DNA of 16,945 bases from Spirogloea muscicola (Eukaryota > Streptophyta > Zygnematophyceae > Spirogloeales > Spirogloeaceae). The stretch lies in the NCBI GenBank assembly GCA_009602725.1, contig WELB01000009.1:74010-90954 (forward strand). The letters are read 5' to 3'. A program made the position numbers and the translations under genes. Positions within the stretch are counted from its first letter, which is position 1, and the number at the start of each line of letters is the position of its first letter. Of this stretch, positions 6,961 through 16,939 are shown one piece after another. The notes beneath the pieces were generated by a model, which had not been told where the DNA came from, did not search any database, and saw only the letters and a program-made list of their open reading frames with translations.

Positions 6961-9900
6961 CTGTGCAGGCACCACAGACCAAGGAACTCCTTATTGAAAA
7001 GTACATCAAAGTAGTGCTGCGTAAGTTGCAAGGCGAGCTGACAAGCTGGTGCTCAGCGACTGCAGGGAGGGCTAACAGCCACCAAGACATCAGTCTGACC
7101 TTGAGCATATTGAAAGCCCTCACGGCAGCAAGCTTCCTAGCAGTCGTCCTTGACTGGTCATGCCCCGCAGATGTGAGCACAGCCCCTTCTATGACGACAT
7201 CTACATCCACGCCGGGCTCACCATCCCGTGTCCTCAAGACATATTCCAATTTCAAACCATTTCGTTGGCACAGCTCCTGCAAAATAACGACAAGATCAGA
7301 CTGCTTTGTCCTGATGAAGTCATGTCCTGAATACATATCAAGCACATGAGAGGGTCGATGTACAAGGTCACAGTCATGCTGGAGATACGGCCTTTAATCA
7401 TGATTGGGACTGCCAAGATGGTCATCCAAGAGTTAAATAGCATTCCTAGAGCAGAGAGTCAACTTGGGCTGTGTTTCCTGGGATGACAACCAGTAGCACT
7501 CTAATAGCAGATCTGGGACTCTGGAAAAGGGCAGAGACAAGACAAACCTGAAGTGCACGATTGGCCTGCAATTGCACAGTGTCAGGTGTGGGCAGGGGCG
7601 TTATGAGGGGTTCGAAGATTCTCCACGTAGCTGCCATGTCATAACCAGTGTCCACAAAGACAGCACCAGCCAAGCTCTCCAGGAGGTCACCGAGGACCTA
7701 GCAAAGCCAGATGACATGCTTCCAGCCTGTAAGCTCAGCAGGCCATCTCGACCTTGCAAACCAGAGTTTGTCAACAGAAAGTTCGCAACGTGACGCGTGA
7801 CAACGTCAACGTCAAGACGGACTAGGAGGAGGACAGATTGCAACCTATACTGCTGACCTTGGGCGCCATGTCTTCACACCCAAACTGGTCGATGTCATCC
7901 CCTGTCTGCAGCGACTGTATGAAAATGGTGATCTGCCTCAGCAACGATGCCGACCTGTGCCGCAGTCGCTTGTGAAGCTCCAGGGGGGCCTTGCATGCAA
8001 TTACTGCGAAATGCTCGTTGTTTACAGACTCAGATCTCAGGTCTGTGAGCATGCCAGGATCTGCATTGGCGTGCAGGACAAACAACTTGTCCGTGATCAT
8101 GTAGTCCAGAAGAGCGTCACCCAGGAACTCCAGCCTCTGTGTGATACATCCGAGTGCCAACAGTACAGAACATCAAGTGAGTGCAAGTGATGCACAACCA
8201 ATTGCCATGTTCATGTCCAAGAGATAATCCAACTTCAGCAACAACCTTCAAAGTGTGACTACTACATTGGCTACCCGTAAGTTGACTTGACCATGTCTAA
8301 CTTATTGCTCTTGCTGCATCAGCTATCTACCTGATAAGACTGGCTCTCTCTGTTGAGGTCAAAGTGCGAGGCGTGTGTGAGCGCCTCCAGTAGTAACGTC
8401 TTTCTGTTGAACGTGTAGCCCAAATCGGCTTCCAGCCGGCTGAGGTCCACATCACAAGAAGCAGGGTCAAGCCGGTCGTCAAGTCCCTCTGCCTCCCTGG
8501 CCAGCTTGCCAGTCAACTCATTAAGCTCGCACAGCTCGTCATCCATGCCCAGCCAGGTCAAGAATTTCAGTGCTGCGCCCATTCCACCCTCTGCAAGGAA
8601 GGCTGCCAGTAGTGCCTCGACTGAGTCCGCAATGGCCTTTTCTGTGATAGGCCTACATCCAAGGTCACACCTTGCAAAGGCCACCTCATTTTCCTGCATG
8701 AGCTTTTCGGCAACGAGCAAGGCGCCATGTTCTCCTGCATTTTCTTGTCCTTGCTTCTGAGCTGCCTCCTTAACATCCTGCTCGGTTCCAAGTATTGCAG
8801 GTTGAATCAACTCATTGGGCAGAACCTCCATAGACTTGGGTGCTTTGAGTATGTGTTGATCCTCCAACCTTTCTGTTTCAACCTTGGGTACCATCAACGC
8901 TTCCTCCTTATCAAGGTTACAATCTGCCACAGGTGCATGGTGATTGCACTTGCCAAAGGACATGCCTGGATAGAGCCAATCAGAAATGATGAATTTGTCC
9001 GCTCGTATGTATTCCTGCACAAGGAAAGCCTCTATATATAAGAAGTACTTCTCAGAGGTCGCGGGCCCACACAGCAGGGCAATATGCTGCGACCTTATCA
9101 GGTATTGACCTCGACACAAATAAAGGAAGATGCTGAACCAGCACACTCACTTCACATACACAGCAGCAGATACACAACATATTGGCTTAGAACCTCCTGT
9201 TGGCTTTACATATCCAGGATGCCTGATTTAGTTGCTCCTTTTATTAACATCTTGTTGGCCTTACGTGCTGTCGTATACTGAAATGCAGCCATATGTTCTG
9301 ACCCTATGCAAAGGCAGGCAAATCCGAGCTGCTGTGACAAAAAGAGCAGTTTGAAGCCGACCATAGAGGACACTGCTTACCTCCAGGTTCTTCAGGAGTG
9401 CAAGCTGGCAAAGGTTGCTGTTGCAGATTTGAGCAGTCCGCCTCTTGGATAGCTGTCCTTCTTGCCACAAGGTATGCTTGGTGAAAAGGGCCAGGCTCAC
9501 TGAATACTTAAGAAAAGCGTCGCCCATCAGCTCAAGCCTTTCCAAAGAAAAGACCTCTTGGCACTTGCCAGTTGTCAGTGCCTCGAGAACCTGCAGTAGA
9601 CGAGCATTCACAGTAAGCGCCTATGTTTCCAGCACATGAAGGACTTCAGCATGTACAGAGAGGGGAACGCCAGTGCATACCCTGTCAACAGAGATGTTGA
9701 GCCCTTCCGTGGATATGGCCCGTGCTTCTAGCTCGCCTTTGATCCTGGCCAGCAGATCACCCGCTACGAGAAGCCCTTCGACACGATTCATGACCGATGG
9801 CACAAATTGAGCAGCTCTGATCAAGCATGCCGAGAGGCCAGTGGGTTCGCAAAGCTCCGGAGGCAGAAGCTGGCAGCCATGCATGCTTGCATCGATACCA

Positions 9901-12900
9901 GGCCCTACAGAAGGTTCAACAGATAGGCAAGTAGGTGAAATGTAAATAGGTAACTAAGTGATAAGGAGGCCTTCAATAAACTAGGCTCAAGAGCAATGAT
10001 GCAGCGAGGCCACGACCTTGTCCTTTGCATTCTTATAATCTATCTAAAAAAGTCGACCACAGTCAAAATCCTTAATCATTTTACTCCGCCCAACACCTTA
10101 GACTCAATCTCATTCCTGCTCTTCCAGCACAGTCACCCGCATCTCATGCTCCTGCTTGCGGATGGATTGTGTCTAATACCTGCTTTCAATATGCTTGGAG
10201 ACAGGAGGTTGTTGTTGATCTTGCGAAATAAGCAGACCCTCAACAGGGCCTGCTTTGGATGATGTAAAGGAATGTTGTACCTGCCATCAGTTGTTGGTCA
10301 ACAGTTATTTGACAAGGTACGTGCTCATCTGAAGTGGTCACACAGCAGCATGCAACGGCTGAGTGCTAGTTTGTGCTGTGCTTGAACAAACGAGGAGCAA
10401 AGCTGCTCACTTTTCCAGGAAATAGTGTGTGAAGCTCGTGTAGCTCTTCTTGACCTCCTTGTCGCCCTTAATGTCGTAATTCGGGAAGGGGCTATCTGCA
10501 CATATACGCTCCTGAACGCCAAGCACATGGTAGTGCAGGCCGGTATGCAGGGACACCACTGACATATCTGTCAGACTGTCCTTGGAAACCACTTGATCTC
10601 CCGCCATTATCAAGGCTGTACTATCAGGAGCAACGACAGCTGTGTCAGACGCCTGTGGACATGGAGAGGCGTCGTGTGTCGGGGGCATCCCCTCCGTCTG
10701 CTGTTGCGCTTTTCTTTGCTGTGCCCATGCAAGGACTCCTCTCAAGCTGTCCCAGTCAACAGCAGCAGGCTTGCTGTTAGCTCGAATCTGTGCCGGTAAT
10801 ACCAAGTAAAACCTTGGCAGCTTCCAGGCTTCCAAATCAGGCCCCTGTAATAAGGCCGCCGTTGCCGCTGCCCCAAATCCATTTATCCTACCATCCTGTG
10901 ATTTGCTCAAGAGGTATCCAAAAACTTTGCTATGAAACTCCATTGCCTCACGCAGCTGCACAGTCCAAGAGAATGAAACGATTGGCCAAACGACATCGTC
11001 ACTCTTCTAAAAATACAGCCTTATCGGGTGAGCCAGCTGCACAACAAAGACAAAGGCTGATCTTCCATCTGGTGGGACTCACCTCTGTCGCTGACAATTG
11101 CACAGTTCCGCATGCTGCTAAGGTTGCTTGAGCTCTTCGTCTCCCATGTAAGCAGAGCTCAAGGTCCATTCTATCCCCAACCTCGTGCAGGACATTCGCG
11201 GTGAGTAGCACAAGCCTTTGCCATTTGTCATGGAGCTCATCACGACGACCTTGTAGTCGCTTATAGTCCAACGAGTATGCATACATGAGAGTGGTACTAG
11301 CTTGTTGAGTAATTGCCATGTCAATTCTGTCGTCTTTACAAACTGCCCGAGGAATAGCACAGGGCGCGATGATTGTTTGTCGCCTGGACACTCCTGCACA
11401 AGCAAGGAATCGAGAATACATCACCGTGTGAGCAGCCAAGTACCATGGACAAGCTACTTCATATGTCATGCAAAGCTGGTAAGAGGAGCACAGAAGTCAT
11501 CATAAGTAGTTAAGCAACGCACCGCTTGTCTTTGTCTTCTTCTTGGTGCTACCAATGCTGTGCCCTTGCTCTCCATCTTCCATGGTGTCTAGTACTGGGA
11601 CAAGGTGGTCGGACAAGGCCCCCAGTTGGTGGAGACGCTTGCAAGCCTCAAGGCAGACTGACTGCTTGGCCGTCTCCTTGCACGATCGCTGCTGGCCCCT
11701 CAAAAGAGGGAAGGGCGCGTTCATTGGGAGCCTCACAGTGCACACATGCATGGCCCCCTCCTCTTCCAGCTTAAAGTGTGGCCTTGACAAGTAGTACCTG
11801 CGCATGTCAGAGCTAGAAGCTCTCTGATAGCTGTTCCCCCATGTCATTGGAGTGTCTGCAGCTACACACATGCAACCAGGCTGATGCAGACACTACAGCA
11901 ACACTGTGCTGACACACACATCCTCATTGCCACTGCTTACTTGTCATGCGCTAGCTTGTCACAATACAGATGAAGCCTGGAGACAGCAGTTCGGGTCGTG
12001 AGAAGGGCGCCTGTGCTCTCCACACGGTACTCCTCAAAACCATCCTCTGTGCTAGGATCACTTGACTCATCTGAGCCCTTTGTTCTATCGAGGGCTTCCG
12101 TTCGCATTGTCTCCTCGCTCTGCTGCAGTAGCCTCAGATGTTCCAGGTCTTGTGCAGCTCCACTGCAAGTCAGGAAGCTACTATCAACATATCGGGTGCT
12201 GCAAATATCCTTCTAGGGCCCAAGCTGGGCTCCTGAGAGATATTACGTGAGGTGGCAGAGATGCAGGTACATGAAGTGCGACATATGTTGATATTCATGA
12301 AGCAAGCTGTTTTGGGTATGAAAGCTGGTGACAGCTTATATTCTACAGGCAGTGCAAATACGATCATATAGACAACTGGTACTAGATGCAGTAGATTAGT
12401 TTTGGGTACATAAAGCTGGTGACAGCTTATATTCTACAGGCAGTACAAATACGATCATAGAGACAACTGGTACTAGATGCAGTGGACCAGTCCACCTTGC
12501 TAAAAGTGACTCTTGCAGTCAAGTCTTACACGCTTTACATCCTGCAAGGAGAGAGAAAACTATTTGACCTCAGCAGGCTAGGGAATGCCAACCTGCCCAC
12601 CTCACCTGGCCAGAAGTATGATGTAGTCAGAGCCAGGGCGACGAGCCCGCCCCCTGCTCTGGATCTGGCCCCGTACAGTCTTTGGAAGGTCAAAGCGCAC
12701 AACAGCTTGACAGGCGGCGATGTCGACGCCCTCCTCTGACACGTCCGTGGACACTAGCAGATCAATCTGCACAATGAGAGTGTGTGGTTGCTTTCATATC
12801 AAGCCCTACTCCACACAATCACCATGACTACTTGTTCAACGCAACGAGACCATAATCCCTTGTTGCCTCCTGCACGTGTTCATGGTGCAGCTTAGGAATA

Positions 12901-15900
12901 TATGCGCCCTACAATCTGCTCGCCAGACTCACAAGCTGTCTGCTCCCATAACAACAACAGTGTAGTAGGCAGCTTGACAATACATGTTAATACAGGGAAG
13001 AACTTATAGATCCCGGCGCACATCATGCGGAACAGACCCACCTCGCCCTTCCGAAAGCCGTCAATGGCCCTCTGCTGGTGCTTTTGACTCATGGCCGACT
13101 GCCCCGTGATGTAGGTACAGCGGAGGGAGGCCAAGCACTCAATCCGGTTCAAGAGCTTTGACAGGACCTCAGCAACCACCAGTCTCTCCACAAACACAAT
13201 GCAGCGCATTGCAGATTCAGTCCTGCCAAAAGCACCATCCTTGTGCAGAACTGTCATTATTTTGGCAGAAGCAGTAGCCAACAAAAGAGAAGAGCCACTT
13301 TGACAGTCTTTCTATGACACTGATACAAGCAGGATATGCTGCTTACAATGACATCATACTCCAGTCAACTATGTTAGCATTGCCTGATGTGCTTCTGCAG
13401 CCTAGCAGCTGCAGCTTGACCACAGCGCCCATTCACTAGTGGGACTGCTTGTCTGCGTGATAGGGCAACTTGAGCAAAAGTGATTAGGGGAAACTGCTGT
13501 AGAAGCGGGGCGGTTGGCTTCTCCAGACACTGAATGGCTTGGCGCCATCACCGCGGCTCCCCATAGCTATGCCAATGCTGACTCTTGGAGAAAGTATCTG
13601 TACTCGTCTGACATCAGCTGTCAATGACAAAGACCCCCTGGAAAGCGCCGAAACCTTCAGGGCTTGACGGCTCATTTCTGCTAGCAGTCGTCCAGAGCCA
13701 TCACTGTCACACAGCTTGGATAACAACCTCCAGCAGGTGTATGCACCCTCCAATTCGCTGCTGTGGCTGGTAGACAGCCTTGTCAAGGTCTGACGTGTCC
13801 CCAGCTTGGGTGTCCTCTTGACAAGGCTGTCCACCAGCCACAAGAGCCAACTGCTGGTGTGCAACATGCTCCAATGACAGCACTATCCGAGGTGAGTGGA
13901 TGACAACCAACCAAATTGCTCCACAGAATAGGTGTCAGAAGATTGCAAGACTTCCTGATGGCAGAAGAAGGGCCAGGCAGTGGCCAAGAAGACAACCTGC
14001 AGCTGGAGAGGTACTGGATGAGCGCTTTCACTTTTGACGAGATGATACCCGATTCGACCTCTTCCTGAAATTCTTGCGCTTTGTTCGTAAACTTCTTCCG
14101 TTTGCCTGACATTCGCCAAACATCAAAAGATACCCCATGTCAAGAAGATTCCAGACTGTTTGTAGGACACAAAAGTGCAATATGGAGCTCAGGTGATGGT
14201 CCACACCAGCAGGTAGTGTGCCAGACAGCAACTTAGCGGCACCCTTGAGGTAGTCTGCCCTCAGGATGACCAGCTGGTCATGGTGCCGGCGGACAAGGTG
14301 GTGCTTGTAAGCATCTACATCCCCTCTGCTTTCCCTGCTCAATGCAGAGCAAGCCTGGACACACAGCAGTCGAGACTGTCCTCAGGATAGGTGCTCACGA
14401 CTAAGATAAGTGCTAGCCAAGGCCAACCTGAGCGGGACTACTTGGCGTACCTCCACGGCACACCACAGACCGAGCTCTTCAAGGCAGAAGATGAGCTGGC
14501 TGTGCAGAAGATTGATGCCCCTGCTCAGATGCTTACACATCACATTGACTTCCTCCTCTATCCAGCTGTCCGCCTCACTTTCACTAGTTTGCTGCAGTAG
14601 CAGAAGACCCGGCAACAAGACAGGCAGGGTGATCAGTTGTGGCGTGAAGCATCCATACTATCACATCCAGGCCATATCTAGGCAACGTCCACCCTTGTGC
14701 TTGCTCAATAGCAAGAAGTCACCTGCAGAAGCATATTGCAGTTCTCCAATATCTTCGCCAGGCACCGTACACGTTGCTGGTCGAGGAGCTCTTCCACGTG
14801 TTTGTACTTGTCTGGTATTGGTGGCTCAAAGTAGTATATTTTCTGGTTTGGCGTCGGGACATATAAGTCAACCTCCTGCTTGTCACGGGGTCGCTGAACC
14901 TGCACTTTGCAGAGTGATGCCTTAATGCCCAGATTCAGGGAAGAGAATACTACGTCTGTGGTGAGCCTTCCTCCAAGAGGGAATACATGCTAGCACTTGC
15001 TGCTGCCTCGTGCATGCACAAGCTGAGTGCAGTAAAGCAGCACAATTCTACAGACAAACCTGGGCATCAAGCAGCACTTCCAACTCACAGAGCTGCTTGG
15101 CGCAGTCTCTCGCAGTCTTCACACCTTGTGACATCCGAGAAATCAGGAAGTAAGAGCTACAGAGTGACCCTCATAATGGCCACCAACAGATAACCTCAGA
15201 AGGCGTCAAGCTGACATATAATTCATCAATCAGTGCTCAATAACTGGTGACTTGTTGAGCAGTCTATCAACATACCCTTTTGCACCACAGGGGATGCTGT
15301 CATGCCAAAGACTATTGGACAGGGACCGCCTTGCTGCTTCAGTGGATGATAGAATATCTGGGCATGCAGTACAGAAAAGTGGGGACGTCACAAGTGCACC
15401 ATGGAGCGAGCGAGCCCTGGGTATGATGCAACCCTGAGGCTAACCCTATCCAAGAAGCCTGAAGGCAGGCGCCTTTGACAAGTACAAGCTCTGTACATCT
15501 TGATTGTGATGCTATTGACAGCCCAGAGATAAGCTCAGGCTGCATAACAGAGGCCAGCACGAGCAGTGTAGAGCAGACAGCCCAAGGACAGGCTGCGACA
15601 GCTGCTCAGATGGACACTTTGACTGACATGGTACTTACCTGCATAATAGAGGCATATGGATGCTTCTTCTGCGCGTGGTGGCACTCGTCAATGATGAGAA
15701 GGTCAATCGTCTGCATCTTGAGGAAACCAGCCTCCAGTACATTCAGGAGGATCTGCGCCGTTAACACAAGGACCTGCAGCACTTGGACAGAAGCTTGATG
15801 TATAAGCGAACCCTGCACTCCTGAACTGTGATGCCGAGTGTCTGCTGTAATCAAGTAACAGTGCCTCAAGCTATACAGGACGATTGGCTGACATAGCATG

Positions 15901-16939
15901 CTCGTCTCCTGCAGTGGCACTTGTTGTCGTACCTCCAAGCTCGCAAGTCAGATAGTTTACAGTTCCTTGGCACACAAGTAATCTCAAGGAAATTAAGCAC
16001 AGCGGAGCACAGAAAGGTTGTGCACCTCTTTCTCCTGGAATTCGTTCAGCCACATGGCACGGTCCCAGTAGTCAATCCCCATGGCTCCAAAGTAGCGGCC
16101 GATGACAAAGTCCGTGTGCATCCCAATGACATCTGCTTGCTGCACCACATGCACTTGAGTGTGAGTGTCCTGCCGACAAGCTCTATTCTCCGAAACAGAG
16201 GGCCAGGGGTTTTTCAAGAGGTTCCAGCGATTTCGCGTGACTGATCAACAACGCTTTGCAATGCTTACAGTTTCAGAATTACGGCAAGAGCTCCGTGGTG
16301 ACGAGAACCAAACACCCTCGAATTTGTAGTCACTTTTGCAATGCTGACAAGGTCCGCACTACGGCAGAGCTCCAGGTGGCAAATGCTAGCCTCCCTCAGC
16401 CTCCCAAAATCCTAAACCCTCTGTATGCAGCTGGCTGGCTTCTGAAGCCGCTCTTTCTGAATCAGCAGCCGCGTTCACACAGAATTGGCGATGCAACTGC
16501 CGAGGAAGGATGAATGGGAGCCGTGACCGGAGCTCAGGCGGCGAGCCAACCTGGGTGACGAGGCAGACTTTGGGGACGATGAAGACGGCCAACTTCTTGT
16601 CGCCCGGCGTGCGCAGCGCGTGCGCGCGGGAGCGCAGGAGCAGCACCGCGATGAGCGTCTTGCCGCAGCCCGTCTCCAGGTACGCGATAGTGTTCTGCTC
16701 CTTGGCCAGCGCCAGGATCTCCATCTGGTACCTGCCGCGCCCTCCGGCCCTCGGCGGACGCCGTCAGCCAGCAGGTGGCGACGACGGACAGTGCCAGCAG
16801 CCGCAGCAAAGGCAGAGCGGCCTTAGAAGGCCGGGGGCTGGCACGGCGAGGAGCGCGGTACGGGGCGAGGCGCGGACCCCCTGGCGATGCCCTCGGGGTC
16901 GACCCGCGCCGCCGCGGCCGCCGCCGCCGCGGGCGCCAT
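6211..16939 (-). CDS. DCL: Dicer-like ribonuclease III, 24 exons, 1827 aa
   Basis: The product is an ATP-dependent dsRNA endonuclease that cuts long dsRNA or hairpins into small RNAs for RNA silencing. Exons, 5' to 3' on the minus strand: 16939-16878, 16731-16551, 16139-16026, 15773-15639, 15357-15276, 15124-15060, 14899-14723, 14591-14451, 14354-14207, 14105-13997, 13222-13042, 12766-12606, 12162-11941, 11797-11523, 11393-11083, 10955-10411, 10280-10180, 9904-9681, 9590-9381, 9014-8331, 8136-7858, 7697-7548, 7276-7100, 6960-6211. Every intron is GT-AG, all phases agree, and the total (5484 nt) is a multiple of three. Domain order and length fit plant and algal Dicers. The ATG at 16939 lies in a Kozak-like GCCATGG, but the frame is open for the 6 nt left in the window, so a further upstream start is possible. 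The weakest points are the exon 1 donor (GG/GTCCGC) and the exact 3' end. No frameshift or stop interrupts the model. Confidence 0.93.
7100..7276 (-). other. C-terminal double-stranded RNA-binding domain (exon 23, residues 1520-1578)
   Basis: The exon reads [14 protein letters not shown], then a Val-rich strand, then [18 protein letters not shown], the alpha-beta-beta-beta-alpha pattern of a dsRBD. The chosen acceptor (7277, TTATTTTGCAG) makes ALQ/ELCQ, which lines up without gaps with the LQELCQ region of plant Dicers. A second in-phase acceptor at 7301 would add eight residues and is less likely. Confidence 0.85.
7548..8136 (-). other. RNase IIIb domain, main part (exons 21-22, residues 1377-1519)
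   Basis: Exon 21 opens with [14 protein letters not shown]. Joined to the end of exon 20 it gives the [11 protein letters not shown] signature of Dicer RNase IIIb (E1379, D1383). NNEHFAVIA and HKRLRHRS follow. Exon 22 begins [20 protein letters not shown], with D1473 and E1476 as the second acidic cluster. It runs to [14 protein letters not shown]. This domain pairs inside the molecule with RNase IIIa to form the two-site cutting centre. All expected catalytic acids are visible. Confidence 0.92.
8331..9904 (-). other. PAZ-RNase III connector and RNase IIIa domain (exons 18-20)
   Basis: Exon 18 carries [11 protein letters not shown] and [18 protein letters not shown], the conserved connector helix region. 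RNase IIIa starts in exon 19 with [19 protein letters not shown] and then MGDAFLKY; the acidic residues are E1095, E1098 and D1102. The second cluster, [13 protein letters not shown] (D1278, E1281), is in exon 20. Between the clusters lies a Glu/Lys/Gln-rich insertion of roughly 100 residues (about 1169-1268), with no recognised fold. Both metal-binding clusters are intact, so this domain should cut one strand. Exon 20 also codes the start of RNase IIIb ([20 protein letters not shown]). Confidence 0.9.
10180..11393 (-). other. Dicer platform and PAZ domains (exons 15-17, residues 685-1003)
   Basis: Exons 15 and 16 code the platform ([20 protein letters not shown], then [10 protein letters not shown] and RFYLVLP with VDWDSL). 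A Gln/Pro-rich linker lies at residues 865-900. PAZ begins near residue 919 with [13 protein letters not shown] and continues with [23 protein letters not shown] and [12 protein letters not shown] holds the 3' overhang of the dsRNA end and so sets product length. Exon 17 reads on to [13 protein letters not shown], matching the conserved plant NLLSP motif, which supports the donor at 10179 over an earlier one. Confidence 0.88.
11523..12162 (-). other. Dicer dimerization domain DUF283 (exons 13-14, residues 519-684)
   Basis: An acidic Ser/Glu/Asp-rich linker (about residues 530-562) leads into [16 protein letters not shown] and [15 protein letters not shown], the signature of the Dicer DUF283 fold. 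This fold resembles a dsRBD and binds partner dsRBD proteins or [12 protein letters not shown] and VRLPMNAPF follow in exon 14. The domain ends in a Lys-rich stretch ([10 protein letters not shown]) just before the exon 14 donor at 11522. The exon 13/14 junction splits a Lys codon in phase 2. Confidence 0.88.
12311..12490. repeat. Tandem duplication of about 90 bp in Dicer intron 12
   Basis: Copy 1 (12311-12399) and copy 2 (12400-12490) both start TTTTGGGTA and run through AAAGCTGGTGACAGCTTATA and ACAACTGGTACTAGATGCAG. They differ at only a few positions, so the duplication is recent. Each copy contains the small palindrome AAGCTG-GTGA-CAGCTT. Both lie wholly in the intron between exons 12 and 13 and leave the coding sequence untouched. 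Confidence 0.9.
12606..13222 (-). other. Dicer helicase C-terminal lobe (exons 11-12, residues 405-518)
   Basis: This is the second RecA-like lobe. Motif IV is seen as [10 protein letters not shown], then [26 protein letters not shown] joins exons 11 and 12 in phase 0 and gives motif [14 protein letters not shown] (from about residue 501) is motif VI with its arginine finger. Exon 12 ends in phase 2 at a GTGAGG donor. The match to other Dicers continues across the 774-nt intron 10 with no missing residues, so no exon is needed between 13997 and 13222. Confidence 0.92.
13699..13902 (-). repeat. Long hairpin inside Dicer intron 10
   Basis: Bases 13762-13787 and 13817-13842 are inverted copies of 26 nt with one difference (13772 against 13832) and a 29-nt loop. 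In the minus-strand transcript that difference is a G-U wobble, so the whole 26-nt stem pairs. Outside it the arms keep pairing imperfectly, with small bulges, out to about 13699 and 13902. The hairpin sits 94 nt after the intron donor (13996). It has the look of a small-RNA precursor or of an inverted duplication on the way to one. Expression is not shown by the sequence. Confidence 0.75.
13997..14899 (-). other. Dicer helicase insertion (Hel2i) region, exons 7-10, residues 214-404
   Basis: These exons code the mostly helical insertion between the two helicase lobes. Recognisable anchors are [14 protein letters not shown] at its start, [16 protein letters not shown] in the middle (the LG.WCA motif common to plant Dicers), and [16 protein letters not shown] at the end, which leads into HelC. 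The exon 8/9 boundary uses the acceptor at 14355, giving WCAVE/ACSAL. The exon 9/10 junction splits a Gly codon (phase 1), and exon 10 ends in phase 2. Confidence 0.88.
15060..16939 (-). other. Dicer helicase N-terminal lobe (exons 1-6, residues 1-213)
   Basis: This is the DExD/H ATPase lobe that powers dsRNA translocation. After a short alanine-rich start (eight Ala in a row), the protein reads IARGYQMEIL. The Walker A motif ETGCGKT follows at residues 40-46. Exons 2 and 3 join as [15 protein letters not shown], the usual motif Ia region. The DECH box (IIDECHHAQ) is at about residues 146-154, and motif III (GMTASP) at 182-187. Exon 6 supplies the conserved stretch with [11 protein letters not shown] that closes this lobe. 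All motifs needed for ATP hydrolysis are visible, so the helicase is probably active, unlike Dicers with a decayed helicase. Confidence 0.92.
16254..16379. repeat. Diverged direct repeat of about 48 bp in Dicer intron 2
   Basis: Copy A (about 16254-16301) and copy B (about 16333-16379) share TTTGCAATGCT, then ACGGC and AGAGCTCC followed by GGTG, with several differences between. The copies are spaced about 79 bp. No function is apparent. Confidence 0.6.

Noticed and set aside
7277-7300. Upstream acceptor adding SDLVVILQ to exon 23
   Set aside because: In phase, but the downstream acceptor has a better pyrimidine tract and gives a gap-free match to the LQELCQ region of plant Dicers.
13484-13867. 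128-codon minus-strand open frame inside intron 10
   Set aside because: It overlaps the hairpin, resembles nothing, and the helicase alignment runs from exon 10 to exon 11 with no missing residues.
15339-15560. 73-codon minus-strand open frame over exon 5
   Set aside because: Wrong frame; the exon 5 coding frame reads IFYHPLKQQ and GMTASP from 15357 and joins its neighbours in phase.
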